This document shows, one piece after another, positions 1 through 7,076 of a DNA stretch of 26,181 nt (the first letter of the stretch is position 1; every line of letters begins with the position of its first letter). The position numbers and the translations under genes are program-made. Below the pieces are notes generated by a model. That model did not search any database. It had not been told where the DNA came from and saw only the letters and a list, made by a program, of their open reading frames with translations. The stretch spans positions 1 through 26,181 of the forward strand of contig JAURXG010000148.1 in NCBI GenBank assembly GCA_030654555.1, in the 5' to 3' direction. The DNA is from Aquabacterium sp. GTDB lineage: Bacteria > Pseudomonadota > Gammaproteobacteria > Burkholderiales > Burkholderiaceae_C.

Positions 1-552
1 GGCCAGCAGCCAGAACACCAGCCGCCACGAGTCGACCACCGCCGCCGGCGTGCCGCCGTGGCGCTGCTGCAGCCAGCCGGCCAGCATCACCAGGCCACCC
101 TGGCCGGCGATCATCGCCAGCCGGTAGAAGGTGCTGCGCACGCCGACGAAGGCCGCTTGCGTGCGCTGCGGCAGCGCCAGCATGTAGAAGCCGTCGGCGG
201 CGATGTCGTGCGTGGCCGACGCAAAGGCCATCAGCCAGAACACCGCCAGGCTGGCCTGCCAGAAACCGGCCAGCGGCAGCGTCAGCGCCACCAGCGCCAG
301 CGCCGCACCCAGCGTGAACTGCAGCCCCACGATCCAGCCGCGCTTGCGGCCCAGCAGGTCGACCAGCGGGCTCCACAGCGGCTTGATCACCCAGGGCAGG
401 TACAGCCAGCTGGTGTAGAGCGCGATGTCGGTGTTGCTGACGCCGAGGTTCTTGTAGAGCACCACCGACAGCGTCATCACCACCACGTAGGGGATGCCCT
501 GGCCGAAGTACAGCGTCGGTATCCAGCGCCAGGGCGTGGGCGAGCCGCTCAC
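1..552 (-). CDS. MFS transporter, AmpG-like (partial, N-terminal part)
   Basis: This is the first ~184 residues of a major facilitator superfamily permease; the C-terminal part lies beyond the left edge of the window. Visible features are an N-terminal segment with the motif YFGQGIP, hydrophobic helices, the cytoplasmic-loop motif PLWSPLVDLLGRKRGW (equivalent to the AmpG pattern LWAPLMDR) and ATHDIAADGFY, which matches the AmpG ATQDxxIDAYR region. AmpG-type permeases import anhydro-muropeptides or related sugars across the inner membrane; substrate specificity here is inferred. The start is GTG at 552; an in-frame GTG lies at 561 and neither has a convincing Shine-Dalgarno, so the start is uncertain. 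It is transcribed divergently from a TonB-dependent receptor, which suggests that outer- and inner-membrane import are co-regulated. Confidence 0.82.
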   Translation of the reverse strand, partial: MSGSPTPWRWIPTLYFGQGIPYVVVMTLSVVLYKNLGVSNTDIALYTSWLYLPWVIKPLWSPLVDLLGRKRGWIVGLQFTLGAALALVALTLPLAGFWQASLAVFWLMAFASATHDIAADGFYMLALPQRTQAAFVGVRSTFYRLAMIAGQGGLVMLAGWLQQRHGGTPAAVVDSWRLVFWLLA

Positions 553-602
553 GCCGGGCACCGATTCGGGGGAGGTGCGTCGGATTCAAACCACATCCAC
601 GC

Positions 603-675
603 CACTTTACAGGCCGCGACCTGCCGCGCTGGATGTGACACCCGCGTTACACATCCGAGTCGGTACGGTAAAGTG
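603..675. promoter_or_regulatory. Divergent promoter/operator region with nested inverted repeats
   Basis: Between the divergent MFS and TonB-receptor genes lies an imperfect 26-bp palindrome at 631-656, with perfect 7-bp arms GGATGTG and CACATCC and further symmetric positions inside. It is flanked by a perfect 8-bp inverted repeat, CACTTTAC at 603-610 and GTAAAGTG at 668-675, so each strand carries the -10-like sequence TAAAGT. On the plus strand TTACAC at 647-652 could be the -35 element, with a 16-bp spacer. The most economical reading is a pair of divergent promoters sharing one central operator. The binding protein is unknown. Confidence 0.5.
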
Positions 676-782
676 ATTTGAAGTTTTGCTGCTTCGAGGC
701 CCACACCGGGCCGTCGGGCGCCTGCCCGGCAGCGAGGATCACCAACGGGATGCAAGCGGCCGAGGCCGGAGGAGTGCTGTAC

Positions 783-3542
783 ATGAAGCTCAAGTCGATC
801 GTTCGGGCCATTGCGCTGTTGAGCGTGGCCGCGCCGGTGCTGGCGCAGACCACCCCCGCGGCGCAGCGGGTGGAGATCACCGGGTCCAGCATCAAGCGGG
901 TGCAGACCGAAGGCGCCACGCCGGTGCAGACGGTGACCCGCCAGGACATCGACCGCGCCGGCATCGTCAGCGCCGAGCAACTGGTGGCGCGCATCACCGC
1001 CAACGGCACCGGCGCCGACAACCTGTCGGCCAACGTCGGCATCCAGCTCGGCACCACCGACCGCAACAACAACGGCAACTCCAGCGCCAACCTGCGCGGC
1101 CTGGGCTCGTCGAGCACGCTGGTGCTGCTCAACGGCCGGCGCATCGTGGCGCACGGTGCCAAGGGCAACTCGGTCGACCTGAACTGGATCCCGCTGGCCG
1201 CGGTCGAGCGCGTCGAGGTGCTCAAGGACGGCGCCTCGGCGGTCTACGGCACCGACGCCATCGGCGGCGTCATCAACTTCATCCTGCGCAAGGACTACGC
1301 CGGCCTGGAGGCCACGGCCTTCGCCGATGTCACCGAGGCCGGCGGTGGCCACATCTACCGCGGCTCGCTGCTGGGCGGCGTGGGCGACCTGGCGCGCGAC
1401 CGCTTCAACCTGATGGGCAGCCTGACCTTCGACCGGCAGGAGAAGCTGGGCGGCCACGACCGCGCCTTCAGCAACGGCTTCCAGCCCGAACGCGGCTTGT
1501 CGCCCGACACCGCCGGCGCACCCTTCGCCAGCCAGACGGGCGGCGCGGGTACTGGCATCGGCGCCACCTTCACCCTGCCCACCACCGGCACCCAGACCTA
1601 CAACCGCGCCAACCTGCTGAGCCTGCAAGGCATCTGCGACCTGGTGCCCGGCATGTCGCAGTACCAGTCGGCGCTGTGGAATTCGCCCGGCGCACGCTGG
1701 GCCTGCGCCTACGACTACGGCGGCGCGGCCATGCTGATCCAGCCGGTGGAGCGCACCAACCTGGTCGGCCGCGGCACCTGGGCCATCGCGCCCGACCACA
1801 CCGCCTTCGTCGAGGCGGTGGTCTCGCGCTCGGTGGCCACCAAGCAGTTCGAGCCCTACCAGATCACCACCAGCGTGGCCGGTGGCACGGCCTACCCGGT
1901 GGGCGGCCCTTACTACCAGAACCTGTCGGCCTTCATCCCCAGCTTCGACGCCACCAAGCCCATCGCCTACCGCTGGCGCTGCACCGACTGCGGCGGCCGC
2001 ACCATCGAGACCACCACCGACGCCTACCGCGTGCTGGCGGGCCTCGAAGGCGTGGTGCTGGGCAAGTGGGACTACAAGCTGGGGCTGTCCACCGCCGAGA
2101 GCCAGGCGAAATCCATCCTCGGCGCGGGCTACCTCTACACCGCCCCGATGAATGCCGCGCTGGCCAGCGGCAAGGTCAACCCCTGGGTGATGCTGGGCCA
2201 GTCGCAAGACCCGGCCGGCGCCCAGATGCTGCGTGACGCCAGCGCCCAGGGCGCGCGGCTGTTCGACGGCAAGTCGACCACGGTGCAGTTCGACGGCACG
2301 CTGTCGGGCGAGCTGATGAAGCTGCCCGCCGGGCCGCTGCAGGCGGCCGTCGGCTTCGACGTGCGCAAGGAAACCTACGCCTTCAGCGATGGCCGCACCA
2401 CCACCCAGCCGGTGTTCCTGGCGCCCTTCGACCCCGAGTTCCCCAAGGTCTCGCGCGACGTGAAGGCGGTGTTCGCCGAAGTGGCCGTGCCGATCTTCAA
2501 GAGCCTGGAGGCCACGCTGGCGGTGCGCCACGACGACTACAGCGATTTCGGCGGCACCACCAACCCGAAGCTCTCGCTGAAGTGGACGCCGATGCAGCAG
2601 GTGATGCTGCGTGGCTCGTACAACACGGGCTTCCGCGCCCCCAGCTTCTTTCAGCGCTTCTCGCAGCAGGTCGAGTCCCAGGTGCCCGGCAACCTGGCCG
2701 ACCCGCAGAAGTGCCCGAACGGCCCCAGCGCGCCCGGTGCCGATCTGTCGGTGTGCGCCATCCGTCCCAACGCCCTGCAGGGCGGCAACCCGAACCTGGT
2801 GCCCGAAGAGTCCAAGCAGTGGACCGTCGGCCTGGTGTTCTCGCCCACCGACTGGCTCAACGGCAGCATCGACCTGTGGGAGATCAAGCGCACCAACCTG
2901 ATCTATGAGCTGACGGCGCAGCAGGTCGTGGCCAACTGGACCACCTTTCCGAACAACCTGGTGCGCGGGCCCAACGACCGCCTGGACGAACCCGGCGGCT
3001 ACATCCGTGCCGGCTTCGTCAACGCCGACGGCGACATCACGCGTGGCACCGACATCAACCTGCAGGCCACCGCCAATGCCTGGGGCGCCAAGTGGGTGGC
3101 CACGCTGGACGGCACCTACATGGACAGCCACCGCTCGCGCATCTTCGCCAGCCAGCCGTTTGTCGAGACGGTGGGGCAGTGGAACTCGCGCAACCTGTTC
3201 GTGCGCTGGAAGCACCAGCTCGGCCTGACCTACAACCGCGGGCCGTGGAGCGCCACGGTGTCGCAGAGCTTCACCGACGGCTACAAGGACGAGAAGCCGG
3301 CGGGCACGGTGCCTGCGGGCTTCAACCCCGACGTCGGCAGCTACACGGTCTACAACCTGTCGGCCACGTACACCGGCTTCAAGAACCTGACGCTGACCGG
3401 CGGCATCAAGAACCTGCTCGACACCGACCCGCCGTTCACCGCGCACAACCTGGACTTCGCCGCCGGCGCCGGCTGGGACCCGCGCGTGGCCGATCCGCGT
3501 GGCCGGGCGTTCACGCTGCGCGCCACCTACAAGTTCTTCTGA
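783..3542 (+). CDS. TonB-dependent outer-membrane receptor
   Basis: A 919-residue outer-membrane receptor for energised uptake of a substrate across the outer membrane. Residues 1-21 form a Sec signal peptide ending VLA before Gln22. The plug domain follows (about residues 29-170), with VEITGSSIKRV, TPVQTVTRQDI, the conserved NLRGLGSSSTLVLLNGRR and the DAIGGVINFIL segment. The remainder is the beta-barrel, including the RGSYNTGFRAPSFFQ strand and NPNLVPEESKQ, and it ends in the typical C-terminal aromatic residue (LRATYKFF). ATG 783 was chosen because GGAGGAG lies ~10 nt upstream and the signal peptide starts there; the open frame extends further upstream without a better start. It is the first gene of an apparent operon with a D-Ala-D-Ala dipeptidase and an LD-carboxypeptidase, suggesting peptidoglycan fragments as ligand (inference). 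Confidence 0.92.
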   Translation: MKLKSIVRAIALLSVAAPVLAQTTPAAQRVEITGSSIKRVQTEGATPVQTVTRQDIDRAGIVSAEQLVARITANGTGADNLSANVGIQLGTTDRNNNGNSSANLRGLGSSSTLVLLNGRRIVAHGAKGNSVDLNWIPLAAVERVEVLKDGASAVYGTDAIGGVINFILRKDYAGLEATAFADVTEAGGGHIYRGSLLGGVGDLARDRFNLMGSLTFDRQEKLGGHDRAFSNGFQPERGLSPDTAGAPFASQTGGAGTGIGATFTLPTTGTQTYNRANLLSLQGICDLVPGMSQYQSALWNSPGARWACAYDYGGAAMLIQPVERTNLVGRGTWAIAPDHTAFVEAVVSRSVATKQFEPYQITTSVAGGTAYPVGGPYYQNLSAFIPSFDATKPIAYRWRCTDCGGRTIETTTDAYRVLAGLEGVVLGKWDYKLGLSTAESQAKSILGAGYLYTAPMNAALASGKVNPWVMLGQSQDPAGAQMLRDASAQGARLFDGKSTTVQFDGTLSGELMKLPAGPLQAAVGFDVRKETYAFSDGRTTTQPVFLAPFDPEFPKVSRDVKAVFAEVAVPIFKSLEATLAVRHDDYSDFGGTTNPKLSLKWTPMQQVMLRGSYNTGFRAPSFFQRFSQQVESQVPGNLADPQKCPNGPSAPGADLSVCAIRPNALQGGNPNLVPEESKQWTVGLVFSPTDWLNGSIDLWEIKRTNLIYELTAQQVVANWTTFPNNLVRGPNDRLDEPGGYIRAGFVNADGDITRGTDINLQATANAWGAKWVATLDGTYMDSHRSRIFASQPFVETVGQWNSRNLFVRWKHQLGLTYNRGPWSATVSQSFTDGYKDEKPAGTVPAGFNPDVGSYTVYNLSATYTGFKNLTLTGGIKNLLDTDPPFTAHNLDFAAGAGWDPRVADPRGRAFTLRATYKFF

Positions 3543-3582
3543 CCGTGGCTGAGGCGGTGATGGCTGCGCCGCCTGCAGGCTG

Positions 3583-4209
3583 ATGCCCGTGTTTGAGCCA
3601 AACAGCCGGGTGCGCGTCGAGGACATCGCCGCGCACCCCGACTTCCGCCCGCTGGCGGGGTTGGCTGGTGTCGCGTTTGATCTGCGTTATGCCGGCAGCA
3701 ACAACTTCGCCGGCAAGGTGCTCTACCCGGGTCTCGATTGCGCCTGGTTGCGGCGCGAGGCGGCGGCCGGCCTCGAGGCCGCCGCGGCCTGGCTGGCGCA
3801 GGCGCGGCCGGGCTACACGCTGCTGGTGCTGGACGCGCTGCGCCCGCACCGTGTGCAGCAAGCGATCTGGGCCGACGTGGCCGGCACGCCGGCGCAGGCC
3901 TATTTCGCCGATCCGGCGCGCGGCTCGATCCACTCCTTCGGCATGGCGGTGGACGTGACGCTGGTCGACCCCCAGGGCCGCGAGAGCGACATGGGCAGCG
4001 GCTATGACGAGATGACGTTGCGCTCGCATCCGATGCTCGACGCCGAGCACCTGGCGCTGGGGGTGCTCAGCGCCGCGCAGGTGGCCGAGCGCGGCTGGCT
4101 GCATGCGGCGATGGCGCGCGGCGGCTTCCGCGCCATCGCCACCGAGTGGTGGCACTTCGATTTCGGTGACCGCGACGCGGTGCGGCGCGACCTGCCGCGG
4201 GTGGATTGA
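3583..4209 (+). CDS. D-alanyl-D-alanine dipeptidase, VanX/DdpX family (peptidase M15D)
   Basis: A 208-residue zinc dipeptidase of the VanX family (VanX itself is about 202 residues). The family signature SxHxxGxAxD appears as SIHSFGMAVD, giving zinc ligands His117 and Asp124. EWWHFDF supplies the catalytic Glu188 and the third zinc ligand His191, and the conserved arginine is in DALRPH (Arg87). All expected active-site residues are therefore present. Known members hydrolyse D-Ala-D-Ala, in vancomycin resistance (VanX) or for nutrient recovery of cell-wall dipeptide (DdpX). No VanA/VanH ligase or dehydrogenase genes are nearby, and the position after a TonB receptor and before an LD-carboxypeptidase favours a scavenging or recycling role. 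No signal peptide is visible, so a cytoplasmic location is likely. Confidence 0.92.
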   Translation: MPVFEPNSRVRVEDIAAHPDFRPLAGLAGVAFDLRYAGSNNFAGKVLYPGLDCAWLRREAAAGLEAAAAWLAQARPGYTLLVLDALRPHRVQQAIWADVAGTPAQAYFADPARGSIHSFGMAVDVTLVDPQGRESDMGSGYDEMTLRSHPMLDAEHLALGVLSAAQVAERGWLHAAMARGGFRAIATEWWHFDFGDRDAVRRDLPRVD

Positions 4210-4222
4210 TGCAGGCCTGGCC

Positions 4223-5302
4223 ATGAGCGTAGCCTCGCGCCGCCGCGGTTTCCTGGCGCACAGCCTGGCGCGCAGCGCCGCGCTGGCCAGCGCCACGCTG
4301 CTGCCTTGGGGCCCCGCGCCGGCGCTGGCCCAGGCCGCCGCCACCCGGCTGCCGGTGCTGCGCGCGCCGCGCCTGAAGCCGGGCGACACCATCGGCCTGT
4401 TCAGCCCGTCGGGCGCCACCTACGAGCGCGCGCCGTTCGAGCAGGCCGCCGAGGTGCTGGCCGCGCTGGGCTTCAAGCCGCGCGAGGCGCCCAACGCCCG
4501 CGCGCGCCGCGGCCAGCATGCCGGCAGCGCCGAGCAGCGCGCGGCCGACATCAACGGCCTGATCGCCGACCCCTCGGTACACGGCCTGCTGGCGGTCACC
4601 GGCGGCTCGGGCGCCAACCGGGTGCTGCCGCTGCTGGACTACGCGGCGATGCGCCGGCAGCCGAAGGTGATCGCCGGCTTCAGCGACGTGACGGCGCTGC
4701 TCAACGCGGTGACCGCGCGCACCGGGCTGGTCACCTTCCACGCGCCGGTGGCGGTGTCGGAGTGGAACGCCTTCAGCGTGGCCGAGTTCCGCGCGGTGCT
4801 GATGGACGCCGAGGCGCGCACGCTGCGCAATGCCGAGGACAAGGGCGACCACCTGATCGTCAAGGAGCACCGCATCCAGACGCTGCGACCGGGCAGCGCG
4901 CGCGGCCCGCTGGTGGGCGGCAACCTGGCGGTGCTGACCTCGATGGCCGGCTCGGCCTACCTGCCCTCGTTCGACGGCGCGATCCTGTTCCTCGAGGAGA
5001 TCAACGAGTACATCTACCGCGTCGACCGCATGCTGTCGACGCTCCAGCTGATGGGTGCGCTCGACCGCCTGGCCGGCGTGGTGATCGGCGCCTTCAGCAA
5101 CTGCGGGCCCGGCGATGGCAACTACGGCACGCTGACGCTCGACGAGGTGTTCGACGACTGGTTCGGCGCGCTGGGCGTGCCGGTGTACCGCGGCGCGATG
5201 ATCGGCCACATCCGCAAGAAGTTCACCGTGCCGGTGGGCCTGCCGGTGGAGATGGATGCCGGCGCGGGCACGATCCGTCTGCTGACGCCGGCGGTGAGCT
5301 GA
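4223..5302 (+). CDS. LD-carboxypeptidase, peptidase family S66 (LdcA/MccF type), Tat-exported
   Basis: A 359-residue serine peptidase of family S66, which removes the terminal D-alanine from tetrapeptide muropeptides. The N-terminus has a twin-arginine motif (SRRRGFLAHS, residues 5-14), a hydrophobic stretch and an ALA-type cleavage site near residue 36, so it should be exported folded to the periplasm; many LdcA enzymes are cytoplasmic. The Ser-Glu-His triad can be placed as Ser154 in GFSD, Glu258 in LFLEEINE and His329 in IGHIRKKF. The preceding open frame starts upstream inside the dipeptidase gene, but ATG 4223, 13 nt after that gene's stop, places the Tat signal correctly. Close spacing indicates cotranscription with the dipeptidase and the TonB receptor. 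Confidence 0.88.
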   Translation: MSVASRRRGFLAHSLARSAALASATLLPWGPAPALAQAAATRLPVLRAPRLKPGDTIGLFSPSGATYERAPFEQAAEVLAALGFKPREAPNARARRGQHAGSAEQRAADINGLIADPSVHGLLAVTGGSGANRVLPLLDYAAMRRQPKVIAGFSDVTALLNAVTARTGLVTFHAPVAVSEWNAFSVAEFRAVLMDAEARTLRNAEDKGDHLIVKEHRIQTLRPGSARGPLVGGNLAVLTSMAGSAYLPSFDGAILFLEEINEYIYRVDRMLSTLQLMGALDRLAGVVIGAFSNCGPGDGNYGTLTLDEVFDDWFGALGVPVYRGAMIGHIRKKFTVPVGLPVEMDAGAGTIRLLTPAVS

Positions 5303-5320
5303 GCGGCGGCCGCCGCGAGC

Positions 5321-5337
5321 GCCGGCATCATGCCGGC
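5321..5337. terminator. Hairpin between convergent genes
   Basis: GCCGGCAT and ATGCCGGC form a short stem in the 36-bp gap between the convergent LD-carboxypeptidase and LysR genes. There is no long T-tract on either strand, so its strength as an intrinsic terminator is uncertain; position and symmetry suggest a bidirectional terminator. Confidence 0.45.
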
Positions 5338-5338
5338 T

Positions 5339-6277
5339 TCAGGTCGACGGGTCGGGCTCGGCCAGCCGGGCCGCCACGCTGTCGCCCACGTGCTGCATGA
5401 AGGCGCGCACGCGCGCGGTCTGGCGCAGGTCGGGGTGGGTCAGCATCCACACCGGCACCGACAGCTCGGGGATGGGCTCGGACACCGCCACCAGCTCGGG
5501 GTGGCGGGCCGCCATGAAGGTCGGCAGGATGCCCACCGCCAGCCCCGTGCGCAGCACCGCCGCCACGGCGTTGAAGATGTCCACCCGCAGGCGCACGTTG
5601 GCCTGCGCCAGGTGCTTGCGCATCCACTGGTCGTACACCCGCGCCTGGCTGTCGCGCTCGAAGGCCACCCAGGGCGCGTCGTGCAGCAGCGTGGCCATGG
5701 GTTGCACGCTCTGCGGCAGGCCGGGCGTGTCGCGCCGGGCGTAGACCCGGCAATGGGTGTCGCCCAGCGGGCGGCCCACCAGGTGGTCGGCCACCTGCAC
5801 GCTCAGCCGCAGCGCGACATCGGCCTCGCGCCGCGCCCACGAGGCCGATTCGTCGGCATGGCGGCGGCTCAGGTCGACCAGGAAGGCGTTCTCCACCACC
5901 TCCACCTCGATGCCGGGGTAGGCGCGGGCGAAGTCGGCCAGCGGCTGCGGCAGCAGGTGCTCCATCACCACGAAGGCGGTGGTCACGCGCAGCAGGCCGG
6001 TCAGCTCGCGGTCGCGGCCGGCCACGCGGCGCTCGATCTCCTCGGCCTGGTCGGCCATGCGCCGGGCCTGGGCCAGCACCAGCGCACCGGCTTCGGTGGG
6101 CTGGTAGCCGTTGCGGGCGCGCTCGAACAGCCGCGCACCCAGGCGCGCCTCCAGGGCGTCCAGGCGGCGCAGCACGGTGGTGTGGTTCACCTCCAGCTGC
6201 CGCGCGGCGGCGGCCAGCCCGCCGGTGTTGCCCACCGCCAGCGCATAACGCAGGTCGCTCCAGTCCAGTTCCGCCAT
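5339..6277 (-). CDS. LysR-family transcriptional regulator
   Basis: A 312-residue LysR-type regulator. The N-terminal winged helix-turn-helix (about residues 4-63) includes GGLAAAARQLEVNHTTVLRR and LGARLFER, followed by the effector-binding domain from about residue 90. ATG 6277 was chosen over upstream in-frame starts because GGAGAC lies just ahead of it and the HTH begins immediately. Its divergent neighbour is an ECF sigma factor 263 nt away, which is not a typical LysR target, so the regulon cannot be read from context. A 12-bp palindrome containing the AT-rich centre usual for LysR sites lies about 60 nt upstream of its start and is a candidate autoregulatory site. Confidence 0.9.
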   Translation of the reverse strand: MAELDWSDLRYALAVGNTGGLAAAARQLEVNHTTVLRRLDALEARLGARLFERARNGYQPTEAGALVLAQARRMADQAEEIERRVAGRDRELTGLLRVTTAFVVMEHLLPQPLADFARAYPGIEVEVVENAFLVDLSRRHADESASWARREADVALRLSVQVADHLVGRPLGDTHCRVYARRDTPGLPQSVQPMATLLHDAPWVAFERDSQARVYDQWMRKHLAQANVRLRVDIFNAVAAVLRTGLAVGILPTFMAARHPELVAVSEPIPELSVPVWMLTHPDLRQTARVRAFMQHVGDSVAARLAEPDPST

Positions 6278-6335
6278 GGGGTCTCCGAGCTCGGCCAGTG
6301 GCGCCGAGGGGGCGCTGCGCCGATGTCTGTTGGTC

Positions 6336-6347
6336 TGCAAATTTGCA
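6336..6347. promoter_or_regulatory. 12-bp perfect palindrome, candidate LysR operator
   Basis: TGCAAATTTGCA is a perfect palindrome, AT-rich within very GC-rich surroundings, between the LysR gene and the ECF sigma gene. LysR regulators commonly bind AT-centred T-N11-A dyads near their own promoters. The assignment to this LysR is inferred from position only. Confidence 0.4.
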
Positions 6348-6515
6348 ATTGTGCGGTGCATGGCGGCGCCATGTCTGCGCGCATCGTGATGCCTGAAGCG
6401 CACATGGGGCTTTGACGCCGCCGCCCGTCCGCTGCCTTGGCGCCCGCCCGGTGGGTTGAAACGGTCACGACCGGGCCCGCTGGCGCCGGCGCTGCCCTGG
6501 GCCAGGGGAATAATC

Positions 6516-6535
6516 GCCTACCCCCACCCGTAGGC
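6516..6535 (+). promoter_or_regulatory. Hairpin over the ribosome-binding region of the sigma gene
   Basis: GCCTAC (6516-6521) and GTAGGC (6530-6535) can pair across an 8-nt C-rich loop, ending 5 nt before the GTG start of the sigma factor gene. The only purine-rich stretch near the start (GTAGG) is inside the stem, so translation initiation may be dampened by this structure. This is inference from sequence. Confidence 0.3.
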
Positions 6536-6540
6536 CCGAT

Positions 6541-7074
6541 GTGCAAGCGCCCGAGTGTTTCCGTCAACAGTTGCTCGCCGCGATGCCGCGGCTGCGCCGC
6601 TACGCCCGCTCGCTGACCTTCGACGCCAGCACCGCCGACGACCTGGTGCAGACCGCACTGGAGCGGGCGCTGTCGCACTGGCACCAGTTCGACCAGCGCC
6701 GCGACATGCTGGTGTGGCTGCTGTCGATCGCGCACAACGCCTTTCTCGACCAGCGCCGGCGCGACAGCCGGCTGTCCATCGTCGACCCGGCCCAGGCCGA
6801 TGCGCAGCAGGACGCGTACCGGTCCGATCCGGGCGCCGACGTCGGCCTGCGCATCGACCTGATGGCCGCGCTGGCACGCCTGCCGCTGGACCAGCGCGAG
6901 CCGCTGCTGCTGGTCAGCGTCGAGCAACTCAGTTATGCCGAATGCGCCGAGGCGCTGGGCATCCCCATCGGCACCGTGATGTCGCGCGTCTCACGCGGAC
7001 GCGTCGCCCTGCGCGACATCCTGGATGGCCGCGGCCGACCCGAAGGGGTGCGCACGCTGCGGCGGGTGATCTGA
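6541..7074 (+). CDS. RNA polymerase sigma factor, ECF (sigma-70) family
   Basis: A 177-residue group IV sigma factor that directs RNA polymerase to a dedicated promoter set. Region 2 spans roughly residues 15-75 (RYARSLTFDASTADDLVQ, then WLLSIAHNAFLDQRRR). Region 4 spans roughly 105-160 (LARLPLDQREPLLLVSVEQ and the HTH YAECAEALGIPIGTVMSRV). Start is GTG at 6541; an overlapping ATG at 6539 is in another frame. The gene ends 2 nt before the start of a membrane anti-sigma factor, the usual ECF sigma/anti-sigma arrangement, implying cotranscription and stress-dependent release. It does not look like a FecI iron-type sigma factor because no FecR is present. Confidence 0.93.
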   Translation: MQAPECFRQQLLAAMPRLRRYARSLTFDASTADDLVQTALERALSHWHQFDQRRDMLVWLLSIAHNAFLDQRRRDSRLSIVDPAQADAQQDAYRSDPGADVGLRIDLMAALARLPLDQREPLLLVSVEQLSYAECAEALGIPIGTVMSRVSRGRVALRDILDGRGRPEGVRTLRRVI

Positions 7075-7076
7075 TC

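Noticed and set aside
634..653. CRP site in the receptor promoter (TGTGA and TTACACA)
   Set aside because: The spacing between TGTG and CACA is 12 bases instead of 8, and the symmetry extends outward to 26 bp, pointing to a different regulator.
549..3626. Very long minus-strand open frame (1025 codons) opposite the TonB receptor
   Set aside because: It is antisense to a receptor with clear signal peptide, plug and barrel motifs. Its translation is low-complexity Arg/Gly/His/Val-rich, typical of shadow frames in GC-rich DNA.
3583..4209. Vancomycin-resistance locus suggested by the VanX-like gene
   Set aside because: No VanH, VanA/B ligase or VanRS genes are adjacent. VanX-family dipeptidases in Gram-negative bacteria are mostly nutritional or recycling enzymes.
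4223..5302. Possible loss of the nucleophile in the LD-carboxypeptidase, because GGSGANR departs from the common GGYG pattern
   Set aside because: The catalytic serine of the family lies in the later GFSD motif, which is intact (Ser154), as are the Glu and His positions.
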